From the NCBI GenBank assembly GCA_040285825.1, contig JAUPSS010000004.1, positions 1 through 64,000 on the forward strand: DNA of 64,000 nucleotides, read 5' to 3'. Below the pieces are notes generated by a model. That model saw only the letters and a list, made by a program, of their open reading frames with translations, ran no database searches and had not been told where the DNA came from. Source of the DNA: Eukaryota sp. TZLM1-RC (Eukaryota; Metamonada: BaSk clade). Made by a program: the position numbers and the translations under genes. Positions within the stretch are counted from its first letter, which is position 1; every line of letters begins with the position of its first letter. This document shows, piece by piece, positions 1 to 11,926 of the stretch.

Positions 1-3000
1 ATTCAACCAATCATACCAATGACTAATCAAATGACCATAGCAGGACTTTAACACCACAATTGTTATATTAATTGTCCCAAAATGGACTTTAAAGATTTGA
101 CCAATGATTGTAATAAACAACCATTGGTCAATATACGAAATAGGAACTTCATATGAGCCTCAGTAAATCGTATCAAAAACGATACTCTTACACTTACAGC
201 AATGGTTATATTAGTTTGCAACATTCAATTGTATACTTTTGATTTTTACTTTTTACAATTTAATGTTTAAAAATTAATACACTCAATTAATTCAAATATA
301 TACAAAATCAATTGAAAATGTAATCATGAGTTTGTACTGATCAAGTAACACATAGCCAACATTACTCACACAATTTCACACAAAGTTTGATCACAAGTTG
401 ATCATCTAGTACATAAAGACTACATGCAACTCATCTAATCATACCAATGACCATTCAACCAATCAAACCAATGACTACTCAAATGACCATAGCACGGACT
501 TTAACACCACAATTGTTATAATAATTGTCCCAAAATGGACTTTAAAGATTTGACCAATGATTGTAATAAACAACCATTGGTCAATATACGAAACTAGGAA
601 CTTCATATGAGCCTCAGTAAATCGTATCAAAAACGATACTCTTACACTTACAGCAATGGTTATATTAGTTTGCAACATTCAATTGTATACTTTTGATTTT
701 TACTATTTTACAATTTAATGTTTAAAAATTAATAACTCAATTAATTCAAATATATACAAAATCAATTGAAAATGTAATCATGAGTTTGTACTGATCAAGT
801 AACACATAGCCAACATTACTCACACACAATTTCACACAAAGTTTGATCACAAGTTGATCACATCTAGTACATAAAGACTACATGCAACTCATCTAATCAT
901 ACCAATGACCATTCAACCAATCAAACCAATGACTACTCAAATGACCATAGCACGGACTTTAACACCACAATTGTTATATTAATTGTCCCAAAATGGACTT
1001 TAAAGATTTGACCAATGATTGAAATAAACAACCATTGGTCAATATACGAAACTAGGAACTTCATATGAGCCTCAGTAAATCGTATCAAAAACGATACTCT
1101 TACACTTACAGCAATGGTTATATTAGTTTGCAACATTCAATTGTATACTTTTGATTTTTACTATTTTTACAATTTAATGTTTAAAAATTAATAACTCAAT
1201 TAATTCAAATATATACAAAATCAATTGAAAATGTAATCATGAGTTTGTACTGATCAAGTAACACATAGCCAACATTACTCACACAATTTCACACAAAGTT
1301 TGATCACAAGTTGATCACATCTAGTACATAAAGACTACATGCAACTCATCTAATCACACCAATGACCATTCAACCAATCAAACCAATGACTACTCAAATG
1401 ACCATAGCACGGACTTTAACACCACAATTGTTATAATAATTGTCCCAAAATGGACTTTAAAGATTTGACCAATGATTGAAATAAACAACCATTGGTCAAT
1501 ATACGAAATAGGAACTTCATATGAGCCTCAGTAAATCGTATCAAAAACGATACTCTTACACTTACAGCAATGGTTATATTAGTTTGCAACATTCAATTGT
1601 ATACTTTTTGATTTTTTACTATTTTTACAATTTAATGTTTAAAAATTAATAACTCAATTAATTCAAATATATACAAAATCAATTGAAAATGTAATCATGA
1701 GTTTGTACTGATCAAGTAACACATAGCCAACATTACTCACACACAATTTCACACAAAGTTTGATCACAAGTTGATCACATCTAGTACATAAAGACTACAT
1801 GCAACTCATCTAATCACAATGACCATTCAACCAATCAAACCAATGACTACTCAAATGACCATAGCACGGACTTTAACACCACAATTGTTATAATAATTGT
1901 CCCAAAATGGACTTTAAAGATTTGACCAATGATTGAAATAAACAACCATTGGTCAATATACGAAAACTAGGAACTTCATATGAGCCTCAGTAAATCGTAT
2001 CAAAACGATACTCTTACACTTACAGCAATGGTTATATTAGTTTGCAACATTCAATTGTATACTTTTGATTTTTACTATTTTTACAATTTAATGTTTAAAA
2101 ATTAATAAACTCAATTAATTCAAATATATACAAAATCAATTGAAAATGTAATCATGAGTTTGTACTGATCAAGTAACACATAGCCAACATTACTCACACA
2201 CAATTTCACACAAAGTTTGATCACAAGTTGATCACATCTAGTACATAAAGACTACATGCAACTCATCTAATCACCAATGACCATTCAACCAATCAAACCA
2301 ATGACTACTCAAATGACCATAGCACGGACTTTAACACCACAATTGTTATATTAATTGTCCCAAAATGGACTTTAAAGATTTGACCAATGATTGTAATAAA
2401 CAACCATTGGTCAATATACGAAACTAGGAACTTCATATGAGCCTCAGTAAATCGTATCAAAAACGATACTCTTACACTTACAGCAATTGTTTTATTAGTT
2501 TGCAACATTCAATTGTATACTTTTGATTTTTACTTTTTACAATTTAATGTTTAAAATTAATACACTCAATTAATTCAAATATATACAAAATCATTTGAAA
2601 ATGTAATCATGAGTTTGTACTGATCAAGTAACACATAGCCAACATTACTCACACACAATTTCACACAAAGTTTGATCACAAGTTGATCACATCTAGTACA
2701 TAAAGACTACATGCAACTCATAATCACACCAATGACCATTCAACCAATCAAACCAATGACTACTCAAATGACCATAGCACGGACTTTAACACCACAATTG
2801 TTATATTAATTGTCCCAAAATGGACTTTAAAGATTTGACCAATGATTGTAATAAACAACCATTGGTCAATATACGAAACTAGGAACTTCATATGAGCCTC
2901 AGTAAATCGTATCAAAACGATACTCTTACACTTACAGCAATTGTTTTATTAGTTTACAACATTCAATTGTATACTTTTGATTTTTACTATTTTTACAATT

Positions 3001-6000
3001 TAATGTTTAAAAATTAATACACTCAATTAATTCAAATATATACAAAATCAATTTGAAAATGTAATCATGAGTTTGTACTGATCAAGTAACACATAGCCAA
3101 CATTACTCACACACAATTTCACACAAAGTTTGATCACAAGTTGATCACATCTAGTACATAAGGACTACATGCAACTCATCTAATCACACCAATGACCATT
3201 CAACCAATCAAACCAATGACTACTCAAATGACCATAGCACGGACTTTAACACCACAATTGTTATATTAATTGTCCCAAAATGGACTTTAAAGATTTGACC
3301 AATGATTGTAATAAACAACCATTGGTCAATATACGAAACTAGGAACTTCATATGAGCCTCAGTAAATCGTATCAAAACGATACTCTTACACTTACAGCAA
3401 TTGTTTTATTAGTTTGCAACATTCAATTGTATACTTTTGATTTTTACTTTTTACAATTTAATGTTTAAAAATTAATACACTCAATTAATTCAAATATATA
3501 CAAAATCATTTGAAAATGTAATCATGAGTTTGTACTGATCAAGTAACACATAGCCAACATTACTCACACACAATTTCACACAAAGTTTGATCACAAGTTG
3601 ATCACATCTAGTACATAAAGACTACATGCAACTCATCTAATCACACCAATGACCATTCAACCAATCAAACCAATGACTACTCAAATGACCATAGCACGGA
3701 CTTTAACACCACAATTGTTATATTAATTGTCCCAAAATGGACTTTAAAGATTTGACCAATGATTGTAATAAACAACCATTGGTCAATATACGAAACTAGG
3801 AACTTCATATGAGCCTCAGTAAATCGTATCAAAACGATACTCTTACACTTACAGCAATTGTTTTATTAGTTTACAACATTCAATTGTATACTTTTGATTT
3901 TTACTTTTTTACAATTTAATGTTTAAAAATTAATACACTCAATTAATTCAAATATATACAAAATCAATTGAAAATGTAATCATGAGTTTGTACTGATCAA
4001 GTAACACATAGCCAACATTACTCACACACAATTTCACACAAAGTTTGATCACAAGTTGATCACATCTAGTACATAAAGACTACATGCAACTCATCTAATC
4101 ACACCAATGACCATTCAACCAATCAAACCAATGACTACTCAAATGACCATAGCACGGACTTTAACACCACAATTGTTATATTAATTGTCCCAAAATGGAC
4201 TTTAAAGATTTGACCAATGATTGTAATAAACAACCATTGGTCAATATACGAAACTAGGAACTTCATATGAGCCTCAGTAAATCGTATCAAAAACGATACT
4301 CTTACACTTACAGCAATTGTTTTATTAGTTTGCAACATTCAATTGTATACTTTTTGATTTTTTACTATTTTTTACAATTTAATGTTTAAAAATTAATAAA
4401 CTCAATTAATTCAAATATATACAAAATCAATTGAAAATGTAATCATGAGTTTGTACTGATCAAGTAACACATAGCCAACATTACTCACACACAATTTCAC
4501 ACAAAGTTTGATCACAAGTTGATCACATCTAGTACATAAAGACTACATGCAACTCATCTAATCACACCAATGACCATTCAACCAATCAAACCAATGACTA
4601 CTCAAATGACCATAGCACGGACTTTAACACCACAATTGTTATATTAATTGTCCCAAAATGGACTTTAAAGATTTGACCAATGATTGTAATAAACAACCAT
4701 TGGTCAATATACGAAACTAGGAACTTCATATGAGCCTCAGTAAATCGTATCAAAAACGATACTCTTACACTTACAGCAATTGTTTTATTAGTTTACAACA
4801 TTCAATTGTATACTTTTGATTTTTTACTTTTTACAATTTAATGTTTAAAAATTAATACACTCAATTAATTCAAATATATACAAAATCAATTTGAAAATGT
4901 AATCATGAGTTTGTACTGATCAAGTAACACATAGCCAACATTACTCACACACAATTTCACACAAAGTTTGATCACAAGTTGATCACATCTAGTACATAAA
5001 GACTACATGCAACTCATCTAATCATACCAATGACCATTCAACCAATCATACCAATGACTACTCAAATGACCATAGCAAGGACTTTAACACCACAATTGTT
5101 ATATTAATTGTCCCAAAATGGACTTTAAAGATTTGACCAATGATTGTAATAAACAACCATTGGTCAATATACGAAACTAGGAACTTCATATGAGCCTCAG
5201 TAAATCGTATCAAAACGATACTCTTACACTTACAGCAATTGTTTTATTAGTTTACAACATTCAATTGTATACTTTTGATTTTTTACTTTTTACAATTTAA
5301 TGTTTAAAAATTAATACACTCAATTAATTCAAATATATACAAAATCAATTGAAAATGTAATCATGAGTTTGTACTGATCAAGTAACACATAGCCAACATT
5401 ACTCACACACAATTTCACACAAAGTTTGATCACAAGTTGATCACATCTAGTACATAAGGACTACATGCAACTCATCTAATCATACCAATGACCATTCAAC
5501 CAATCATACCAATGACTACTCAAATGACCATAGCACGGACTTTAACACCACAATTGTTATATTAATTGTCCCAAAATGGACTTTAAAGATTTGACCAATG
5601 ATTGTAATAAACAACCATTGGTCAATATACGAAACTAGGAACTTCATATGAGCCTCAGTAAATCGTATCAAAAACGATACTCTTACACTTACAGCAATTG
5701 TTTTATTAGTTTACAACATTCAATTGTATACTTTTGATTTTTTACTTTTTACAATTTAATGTTTAAAAATTAATACACTCAATTAATTCAAATATATACA
5801 AAATCATTTGAAAATGTAATCATGAGTTTGTACTGATCAAGTAACACATAGCCAACATTACTCACACACAATTTCACACAAAGTTTGATCACAAGTTGAT
5901 CACATCTAGTACATAAGGACTACATGCAACTCATCTAATCATACCAATGACCATTCAACCAATCATACCAATGACTACTCAAATGACCATAGCACGGACT

Positions 6001-6619
6001 TTAACACCACAATTGTTATATTAATTGTCCCAAAATGGACTTTAAAGATTTGACCAATGATTGTAATAAACAACCATTGGTCAATATACGAAACTAGGAA
6101 CTTCATATGAGCCTCAGTAAATCGTATCAAAAACGATACTCTTACACTTACAGCAATGGTTTTATTAGTTTGCAACATTCAATTGTATACTTTTTGATTT
6201 TTTACTATTTTTACAATTTAATGTTTAAAAATTAATACACTCAATTAATTCAAATATATACAAAATCAATTGAAAATGTAATCATGAGTTTGTACTGATC
6301 AAGTAACACATAGCCAACACTACTGACACACAATTTCACACAAAGTTTGATCACAAGTTGATCACATCTAGTACATAAGGACTACATGCAACTCATCTAA
6401 TCATACCAATGACCATTCAACCAATCATACCAATGACTACTCAAATGACCATAGCACGGACTTTAACACCACAATTGTTATATTAATTGTCCCAAAATGG
6501 ACTTTAAAGATTTGACCAATGATTGTAATAAACAACCATTGGTCAATATACGAAACTAGGAACTTCATATGAGCCTCAGTAAATCGTATCAAAAACGATA
6601 CTCTTACACTTACAGCAAT
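1..6619. repeat. Satellite block 1, ~458-462 bp tandem repeat
   Basis: About 14 head-to-tail copies of one AT-rich unit fill this block. Each unit carries a 10-bp-arm inverted repeat (TTGACCAATG ... CATTGGTCAA), a short dyad around GTATCAAAAACGATAC, and repeated TGATCA motifs. Unit period is 457-462 bp; copies differ by single substitutions and by T or A run lengths. A 67-codon open frame recurs in many units on the minus strand, but it rises and falls with single-base indels and looks incidental. The block starts before the window and stops abruptly at the 28S rRNA 3' end. No retrotransposon insertion was seen in this block, unlike blocks 2 and 3. Confidence 0.97.
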
Positions 6620-6975
6620 GAGTTCCGTATCTTGGTCGTCTGCCAAGGTTTCATGATCCTGCGAATCTTCATAGTTTCAATGATCAATGAATAGTACTTA
6701 GACTAAACATCAATCCCACTGATGAGATATTGGGACTGTGTAAACACAATCCTAATCTTTATCGATTAAATTTGCAGGTCAATATATCATCCTTTCTAGG
6801 TTGGATACTAGCTTAGAGGCGTTCAGCTATAATCCAACGCATGTTAGCTTCACACCAATATCTTTTCAGATAAGCGTAAATACCAATTATGCGAAACAAC
6901 GGTTCCTCTCGTACTGGGTTGCTTTACTATTAGGATGACAATTATTCAGTAGGGTAAAACTAACCTGTCTCACGA

Positions 6976-7851
6976 TTGCATATCGCTTATTCTGTATCTT
7001 GCTATAGCGTTAGTACTAACCTCTCTGAAGACTGTTTTCCTGTTCCTGCTGCTCGTGATCGTGCTCTTCTGATTCTGGGTAAAGATGACACTAATGAATA
7101 TTTTGCAAATGCTTTAAAACCAAAAACTCAATGGGCATTGTGTAATACTATTCATGTAGAATCTGTTTCCAAATTGAAGTCAACATTGTCACCAACTGAG
7201 CATAACTTTTTCAAGTACAACACATTGCCTTTTTCTGGTTCCTTTTTGACAGTTTGTCCTGCTAACACATTTTCTAGCTTCAACGATTCTGAATTCCGCT
7301 TTTTAAGTCATCTCCGGTTATTGAAACTTGTAGACTTGCCGATCTGCTCGAATTGTGGCTTTAAGAATATTGCTTCTGCCCATTCGATGAATTGCAATCG
7401 TACCTCCAAAGCCGTGATTGGAAGACACGATCGATGCAAAATGTTTTTGGCTAAATTGCTAGACATTCCAAATTCTGATATTGAAATTTCCTTACGTAGC
7501 GACTCAATTATTGGAAAAGCTGATTTTTTGCTAAGAAATCCAACAAGGTTTGTTGATGTGACTGTTATTGGGGGACATGGTCATGAACTCGACCTTGCTC
7601 TTCAAGCAGCTGTAGTGCGGAAGAAAACCAAATATGCCAGCCTTGTTAAAGATGGCATTGTTAAGGAAGTGTGTCCCATTGTATTTTCTATTTTGGGAGG
7701 GATTGAGAAGGCAACACTGAAAGAGCTGAAATCATGGAAGTTGAACTCATATGATATGAGCATTTTGTCCTGTATCATTGCCAAGGGTTCATATCGTTGT
7801 CACTTGGCATATGAGTCCTATAGTAGGAAAATGGTGCCTGTGCGGAATTAG
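6976..7851 (+). CDS. C-terminal RLE domain of 28S-inserted retroelement (partial)
   Basis: An open frame runs from the 5' truncation point to a stop at 7849-7851; it begins at a TTG and lacks its native N-terminus, so no true start exists. Seen in order: a linker with hydrophobic and aromatic residues, a CCHC knuckle (CSNCG...H...C) around residues 121-137, the RHD motif (GRHDRC) near residue 150, an acidic position in 'GKADFL', the 'FVDVTVIGGHG' core strand, and a basic 'KKTKY' helix. This order is the restriction-like endonuclease of R2/NeSL/R4-type elements, which nicks the target for target-primed reverse transcription. No reverse transcriptase remains. The frame is uninterrupted, suggesting a fairly young insertion. 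Confidence 0.85.
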   Translation: MHIAYSVSCYSVSTNLSEDCFPVPAARDRALLILGKDDTNEYFANALKPKTQWALCNTIHVESVSKLKSTLSPTEHNFFKYNTLPFSGSFLTVCPANTFSSFNDSEFRFLSHLRLLKLVDLPICSNCGFKNIASAHSMNCNRTSKAVIGRHDRCKMFLAKLLDIPNSDIEISLRSDSIIGKADFLLRNPTRFVDVTVIGGHGHELDLALQAAVVRKKTKYASLVKDGIVKEVCPIVFSILGGIEKATLKELKSWKLNSYDMSILSCIIAKGSYRCHLAYESYSRKMVPVRN

Positions 7852-7904
7852 GTTGTGTAGTTTTGATTTCTTAATTTTCTAGTTTTTCTATATTTCCAAA
7901 TAAA
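6976..7904 (+). mobile_element. 5'-truncated RLE-type non-LTR retrotransposon in 28S, antisense
   Basis: A 929-bp insertion flanked by a 14-bp target-site duplication, AACCTGTCTCACGA (6962-6975 and 7905-7918). Its 3' end is '...ccaaataaa' with no poly(A) tail. It encodes only the C-terminal part of a retrotransposon protein: CCHC knuckle plus restriction-like endonuclease. The target is the conserved 28S region just upstream of the TTAGTTTTACCC motif (rRNA sense), well 3' of the R1 and R2 sites. Orientation is opposite to the rRNA gene, which is unusual for rDNA-specific R elements. Its protein differs clearly from the satellite-inserted and 18S-inserted families in this window. Confidence 0.88.
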
Positions 7905-7945
<41 letters not shown>

Positions 7946-8047
7946 TTAATGGGTGAACAATCCAACGCTTTGAGAATTCTGCTTCTCAATGATAGGAAGA
8001 GCCGACATCGAAGAATCAAAAAGCAACGTCGCTATGAACGCTTGGCT

Positions 8048-8090
<43 letters not shown>

Positions 8091-8449
8091 AGCTAAAAGT
8101 TTCTTATAGTTAAAGGATCGTTAGGCCACAATTTCTTGGTTTGTATTCATACTGAAAATCAAAATCAAGTGAGCTTTTACCCTTATGTTCTACATGAGAT
8201 TTCTGTTCTCATTGAGCTCACCTTAGGACACCTCCGTTATTATTTTGGAGATGTGCCGCCCCAGCCAAACTCCCCATCTGACAATGTCCTTAAATCCGAT
8301 CGTATCCGAAGACACTTAAATCTTGAAACAGGAAACCTGTTTCGGATTAATTAAGTTAGCAAACCAATGTCAAGAGTCAGGGTGTTTCATTGGCGTAGAT
8401 AAATCTACTCCCCTGTACGCTACACCTCCTGAATCGGTTCACAATATCA

Positions 8450-8487
<38 letters not shown>

Positions 8488-8493
8488 GAATTA

Positions 8494-8529
<36 letters not shown>

Positions 8530-8551
8530 GGTAGGTAGGGACAGTGGGAAC

Positions 8552-8584
<33 letters not shown>

Positions 8585-8585
8585 G

Positions 8586-8630
<45 letters not shown>

Positions 8631-9540
8631 TGTTTACCCGTGCTTGATTGAATCTCTTCACAATGACATTCAGAGCACTGAGCAGAAATCACTTTCTGTC
8701 AACACCGTTTCCGGCCATCAGAAAGCTTTGTTTCGATTAAACAGTCGGGTTCCCTTTGTCCGTTACAGTTCTAGGTTGACCTTTAATTGCATAAAAGTAA
8801 TCCCAATGGATCAACACCTCGCATCAACGCAATTGTTGCCAATCACATCAACGCTCAGTGCGTCACCACTAGGGCTCTTACACAAGGCCCCTAGAGCCAA
8901 TCCTTATCCCGAAGTTACGGATCTATTTTGCCGACTTCCCTTACCTACGTTCTTCTATAGACCAGAGGCTACACACCTTGGAGACCTGATGCGGTTATCG
9001 GTACGGACAACAATGAAGTGATTACTCCTCTAGATTTTCAAGGGCCGTTGAGAATACACCGGACATTACAAAAACGTAATGCTCTTCCTATCTTATATCC
9101 ACTTCTCCTGTTAAACAGATTCCATGGACAATAGACAGTTAATAAGAAAAGATAACTCTTCCCAGGATCCTCCCCGACATCTCTAGATTCGATTGTGTTA
9201 CCACGAACACCCACTGTTGGTGCAGGAATATTAACCTGCTTCCCTTTCGACAGGACGGAGCTATAAAAGCCCCCTCTCAAAGAGTTAACCTGTGCCTTAG
9301 GACCGACTAACCCATGGCAGAATACCTTTACCATGGAACCCTACTCCACTTCGGTCAACAAGATTCCAACTTGTTTATTTGCTACTACCACCAAGATCTG
9401 CACTAGAGGCTGCTCCAGTCCATTTCACAATGAACCTTCTACGCAACCCCCACGACGTTCTACACATTAACTCATAAAATGATTTAATGGACATGTATAG
9501 GTGGCACACTTTAGCGCAATCAATTTTCAGGGCTAGTTGA

Positions 9541-9574
<34 letters not shown>

Positions 9575-10416
9575 ATTCCGACTTCCATGGCCACCGTCCT
9601 GCTGTCAATATCAACCAACACCTTTTCTGGGGTCTAAATGAGTGCACACTTAGGCACCTTAACATGTCTTTTGGAGCATCCCACATCGCCAGTTCTGCTT
9701 ACCAAAAATGGCCCACTTAGAGCTATTATTCAATTGCAACGATCACTTAAGTATCATCACAAATCTTGCCCATTTAAAGTTTGAGAATAGGCTAAGGACA
9801 TTGCGTCCCTAGTACCTCCAATCATTAGCTTTACCGGACAAAACTAAAACAAGCTCCAGCTATCCTGGGGGAAACTTCGAACGTAACCAGCTACTAGCCG
9901 CTTCGATGAGTCTTTCGCCCCTATACCCAAATTTGACGAGTGATTTGCACGTCAACATCGCTACGGACTTCCACCAGAGTTTCCCCTGGCTTCATCCTAT
10001 TCAGGCATAGTTCAGCGGCTTTCGGGTCGTATCCATTCTGCTCATACTCAGATCCCTTTGCAAGGACTGGTTGAGGGTGCAGTTGTAACTTCCCCTCATA
10101 AAATTACTTTCATTTCGCCTTCAGGTTTTTACACCCTACGACTTGCAGAAGAGATACACTCCTTGGTCCGTGTTTCAAGACGGGACAATTGAACCTTTTA
10201 TGTTGGAGTCTCGGTAAAACCGTATTCCTGATTCTTAAAAAAGAACAATTTATGAGGCTATAACACTACAATAAACCGAAGTTCATTATAGCTACCTTCC
10301 CCACAATCACTCAATTTTCAAAATCACACCAACGCAAGACAGCCGAAGCTATCAATATCAAGTTCCAATCGCTTATCCTTTCAGTGATTTCAGGTACTTT
10401 TAACTCTCTCTTCAGA

Positions 10417-10447
<31 letters not shown>

Positions 10448-10794
10448 GAACTATCGGTCTCCTTTTATATTTAGCTTTATGGGAAACTTACCCCACATTT
10501 AACGCTGCATTCCCAAACAGCGCGACTCTCGGAAAATCAGTAGTGAATCAATTACTTCGATGTCATTTACAGGATTTTCACCTTCCATGATACCCTTTTC
10601 CAAAGGACTTATACATCGAGAACCGAATACTGGTTTCCATAGACAACAACTCTTCACAATCAATAGATCATAAAGATTCAGTCTTGAGCTTTTTCCTGTT
10701 CGCTCGCCGCTACTAAGGAAATCATAGTTATTTTCTTTTCCTCCCCTTATTGATATGCTTAAGTCCAGGGGGTGATCTTACTTGAAATCAGGTC

Positions 10795-10952
10795 GAAATG
10801 ATGTCTAAAAGACAATATATGAAAGAGATGAGTCGTCAATTAATGTAAAAGTTGCCTTCAACAATAAATGTTGACAAAAGTCAATCATATATTTGATTAT
10901 TTAAGAAAAGAAGTAACCTTCAATTCCAATTATCCGAAATGGAAAAATAAAA
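10795..10952 (-). other. ITS2
   Basis: Spacer between the 28S 5' end and the 5.8S 3' end, about 158 bp, AT-rich. The second rDNA copy carries the same sequence at 18000-18158, with one A-run length difference. Ends are placed from rRNA homology and are approximate. Confidence 0.8.
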
Positions 10953-11114
10953 GACGACGCTGATTCAAGTATAGTTCAATAAAGCCGAAGCTCTAAAGAA
11001 CTACCATTTGCGTTCAAAGTTTCGATGATTCACAGATTCTGCAATTCACATTACGTATCGCAATTCGCTGCGTTCTTCATCGATAAAGGAGCCGAGACAT
11101 CCATCACTGAAAGT
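10953..11114 (-). rRNA. 5.8S rRNA
   Basis: The minus strand carries the highly conserved 5.8S core: 'cgatgaagaacgcagcg' and 'tgtgaattgcag', followed by the 'cgaaactttgaacgc' region. About 162 bp, with ends estimated from the usual 5.8S termini. It is identical in the second rDNA copy at 18159-18320. Confidence 0.93.
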
Positions 11115-11216
11115 TGGATGTTTCATAGAAACTATTAGTTTTTATAATAAAAAGGGTTGGTTCGGTATTAGGTTTCAGTTAAAGTGAAACTTGGCACGCC
11201 AAGCTCACAAACGACA
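11115..11216 (-). other. ITS1
   Basis: Short spacer (about 100 bp) between the 18S 3' end and 5.8S. It is very short for an animal ITS1, matching a compact genome. The same sequence recurs at 18321-18421. Confidence 0.8.
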
Positions 11217-11354
11217 ATGATCCATCCGCAGGTTCACCTACGGATACCTTGTTACGACTTCTCCTTCCTCTAGATGCAAAGATTCACTGAATTTTCCCAA
11301 CAAGTCTTGCTTTGCAGCTTAACCCATTGAGTCCAAACATTTCACCTCAACATC

Positions 11355-11400
<46 letters not shown>

Positions 11401-11793
11401 TTCAGCGCATGCTGATGACATGCACTTACAAGTTATTCCTCGTTCAAGACCCATAATTGCAAGGATCTATCCCAGTCAAGATAGGTATTCACAAGATTAC
11501 CCAAACCTTTCGGTTAAGGACAAACTCGTTGTACCTACCATTGTAGCGCGCGTGCGGCCCAGAACATCTAAGGGCATCACAGACCTGTTATTGCCTAAAC
11601 CTTCCTCTGTGTAAAACCACAGCAGTCTCGCTAAGAAGTTCAAACTATCCGAAAATAGAATAAAACTAGTTAGCAATTTAGATCTCGTTCGTTATCGGAA
11701 TTAACCAGACAAATCACTCCACCAACTAAGAACGGCCATGCGCCACTAACCGTAAGATCATGAAAGAGCTATCAATCTGTCAATCCTTATCAC
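11217..11793 (-). rRNA. 18S rRNA, 3' fragment
   Basis: The minus strand carries the 18S 3' end, including the conserved 'gtacacaccgcccgtcgc' segment and the terminal 'gtgaacctgcggatggatcatt'. It is cut at 11793, where an R2-clade retrotransposon begins; the intact copy at 18422-20202 shows the uninterrupted sequence continuing from the same point ('cttatcac' then 'gtctggacc'). The 5' roughly 1.2 kb of this 18S copy is absent, so the gene is a fragment. The 100-codon open frame inside it on the plus strand is incidental. Confidence 0.95.
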
Positions 11794-11926
11794 ATTAATT
11801 TATTTCACTACAAAAGTACAAAAGCTATGAGCTACAAAACTATAATTTATCTCTACTTACTACTTAGACGAAAAATGAGCAGTTATCAACATAAGGTGAA
11901 TGGACTATAAATGGCAATTTCTACCC

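Larger units (their letters stand above)
6620..10794 (-). rRNA. 28S rRNA gene, nearly complete, interrupted by an antisense retroelement
   Basis: Reading the minus strand from 10794 downward gives the conserved large-subunit rRNA order: the 5' domain near 10700 with the 'tagcggcgagcgaac' core, the R2-target region near 8590-8620, and the 3' domain with the sarcin-ricin loop region near 6905 ('agtacgagaggaaccg' in antisense). An antisense non-LTR element occupies 6976-7904; without it the gene is about 3.25 kb. The canonical R2 cleavage region (complement of TTAAGGTAGC, near 8601-8610) is intact and unoccupied. The 3' end is cut shortly after the region matching '...cagacgacc...' and runs directly into satellite DNA near 6620, so the extreme 3' end may be missing. 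This copy is likely non-functional because of the insertion. Confidence 0.95.

Noticed and set aside
1-6619. CRISPR-like array, considered because of regular repeats
   Set aside because: The repeat period is about 460 bp with no short repeat-spacer pattern, and the genome is eukaryotic.
475-6646. Recurrent 67-codon minus-strand open frame in satellite units
   Set aside because: Present only where indels allow; identical because the units are homogenised. Hydrophobic composition comes from AT-rich codons, and no start context or homologue is seen.
8595-8615. Possible R2 insertion at the canonical 28S site
   Set aside because: The site reads uninterrupted in this copy.
8136-9686. Open frames of 70-125 codons inside the 28S gene
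   Set aside because: They lie within conserved rRNA sequence on both strands and have no protein features.
11312-11614. 100-codon open frame, repeated at 18518-18820
   Set aside because: It is antisense to the conserved 18S 3' domain; the identity of the two copies is due to rRNA conservation.
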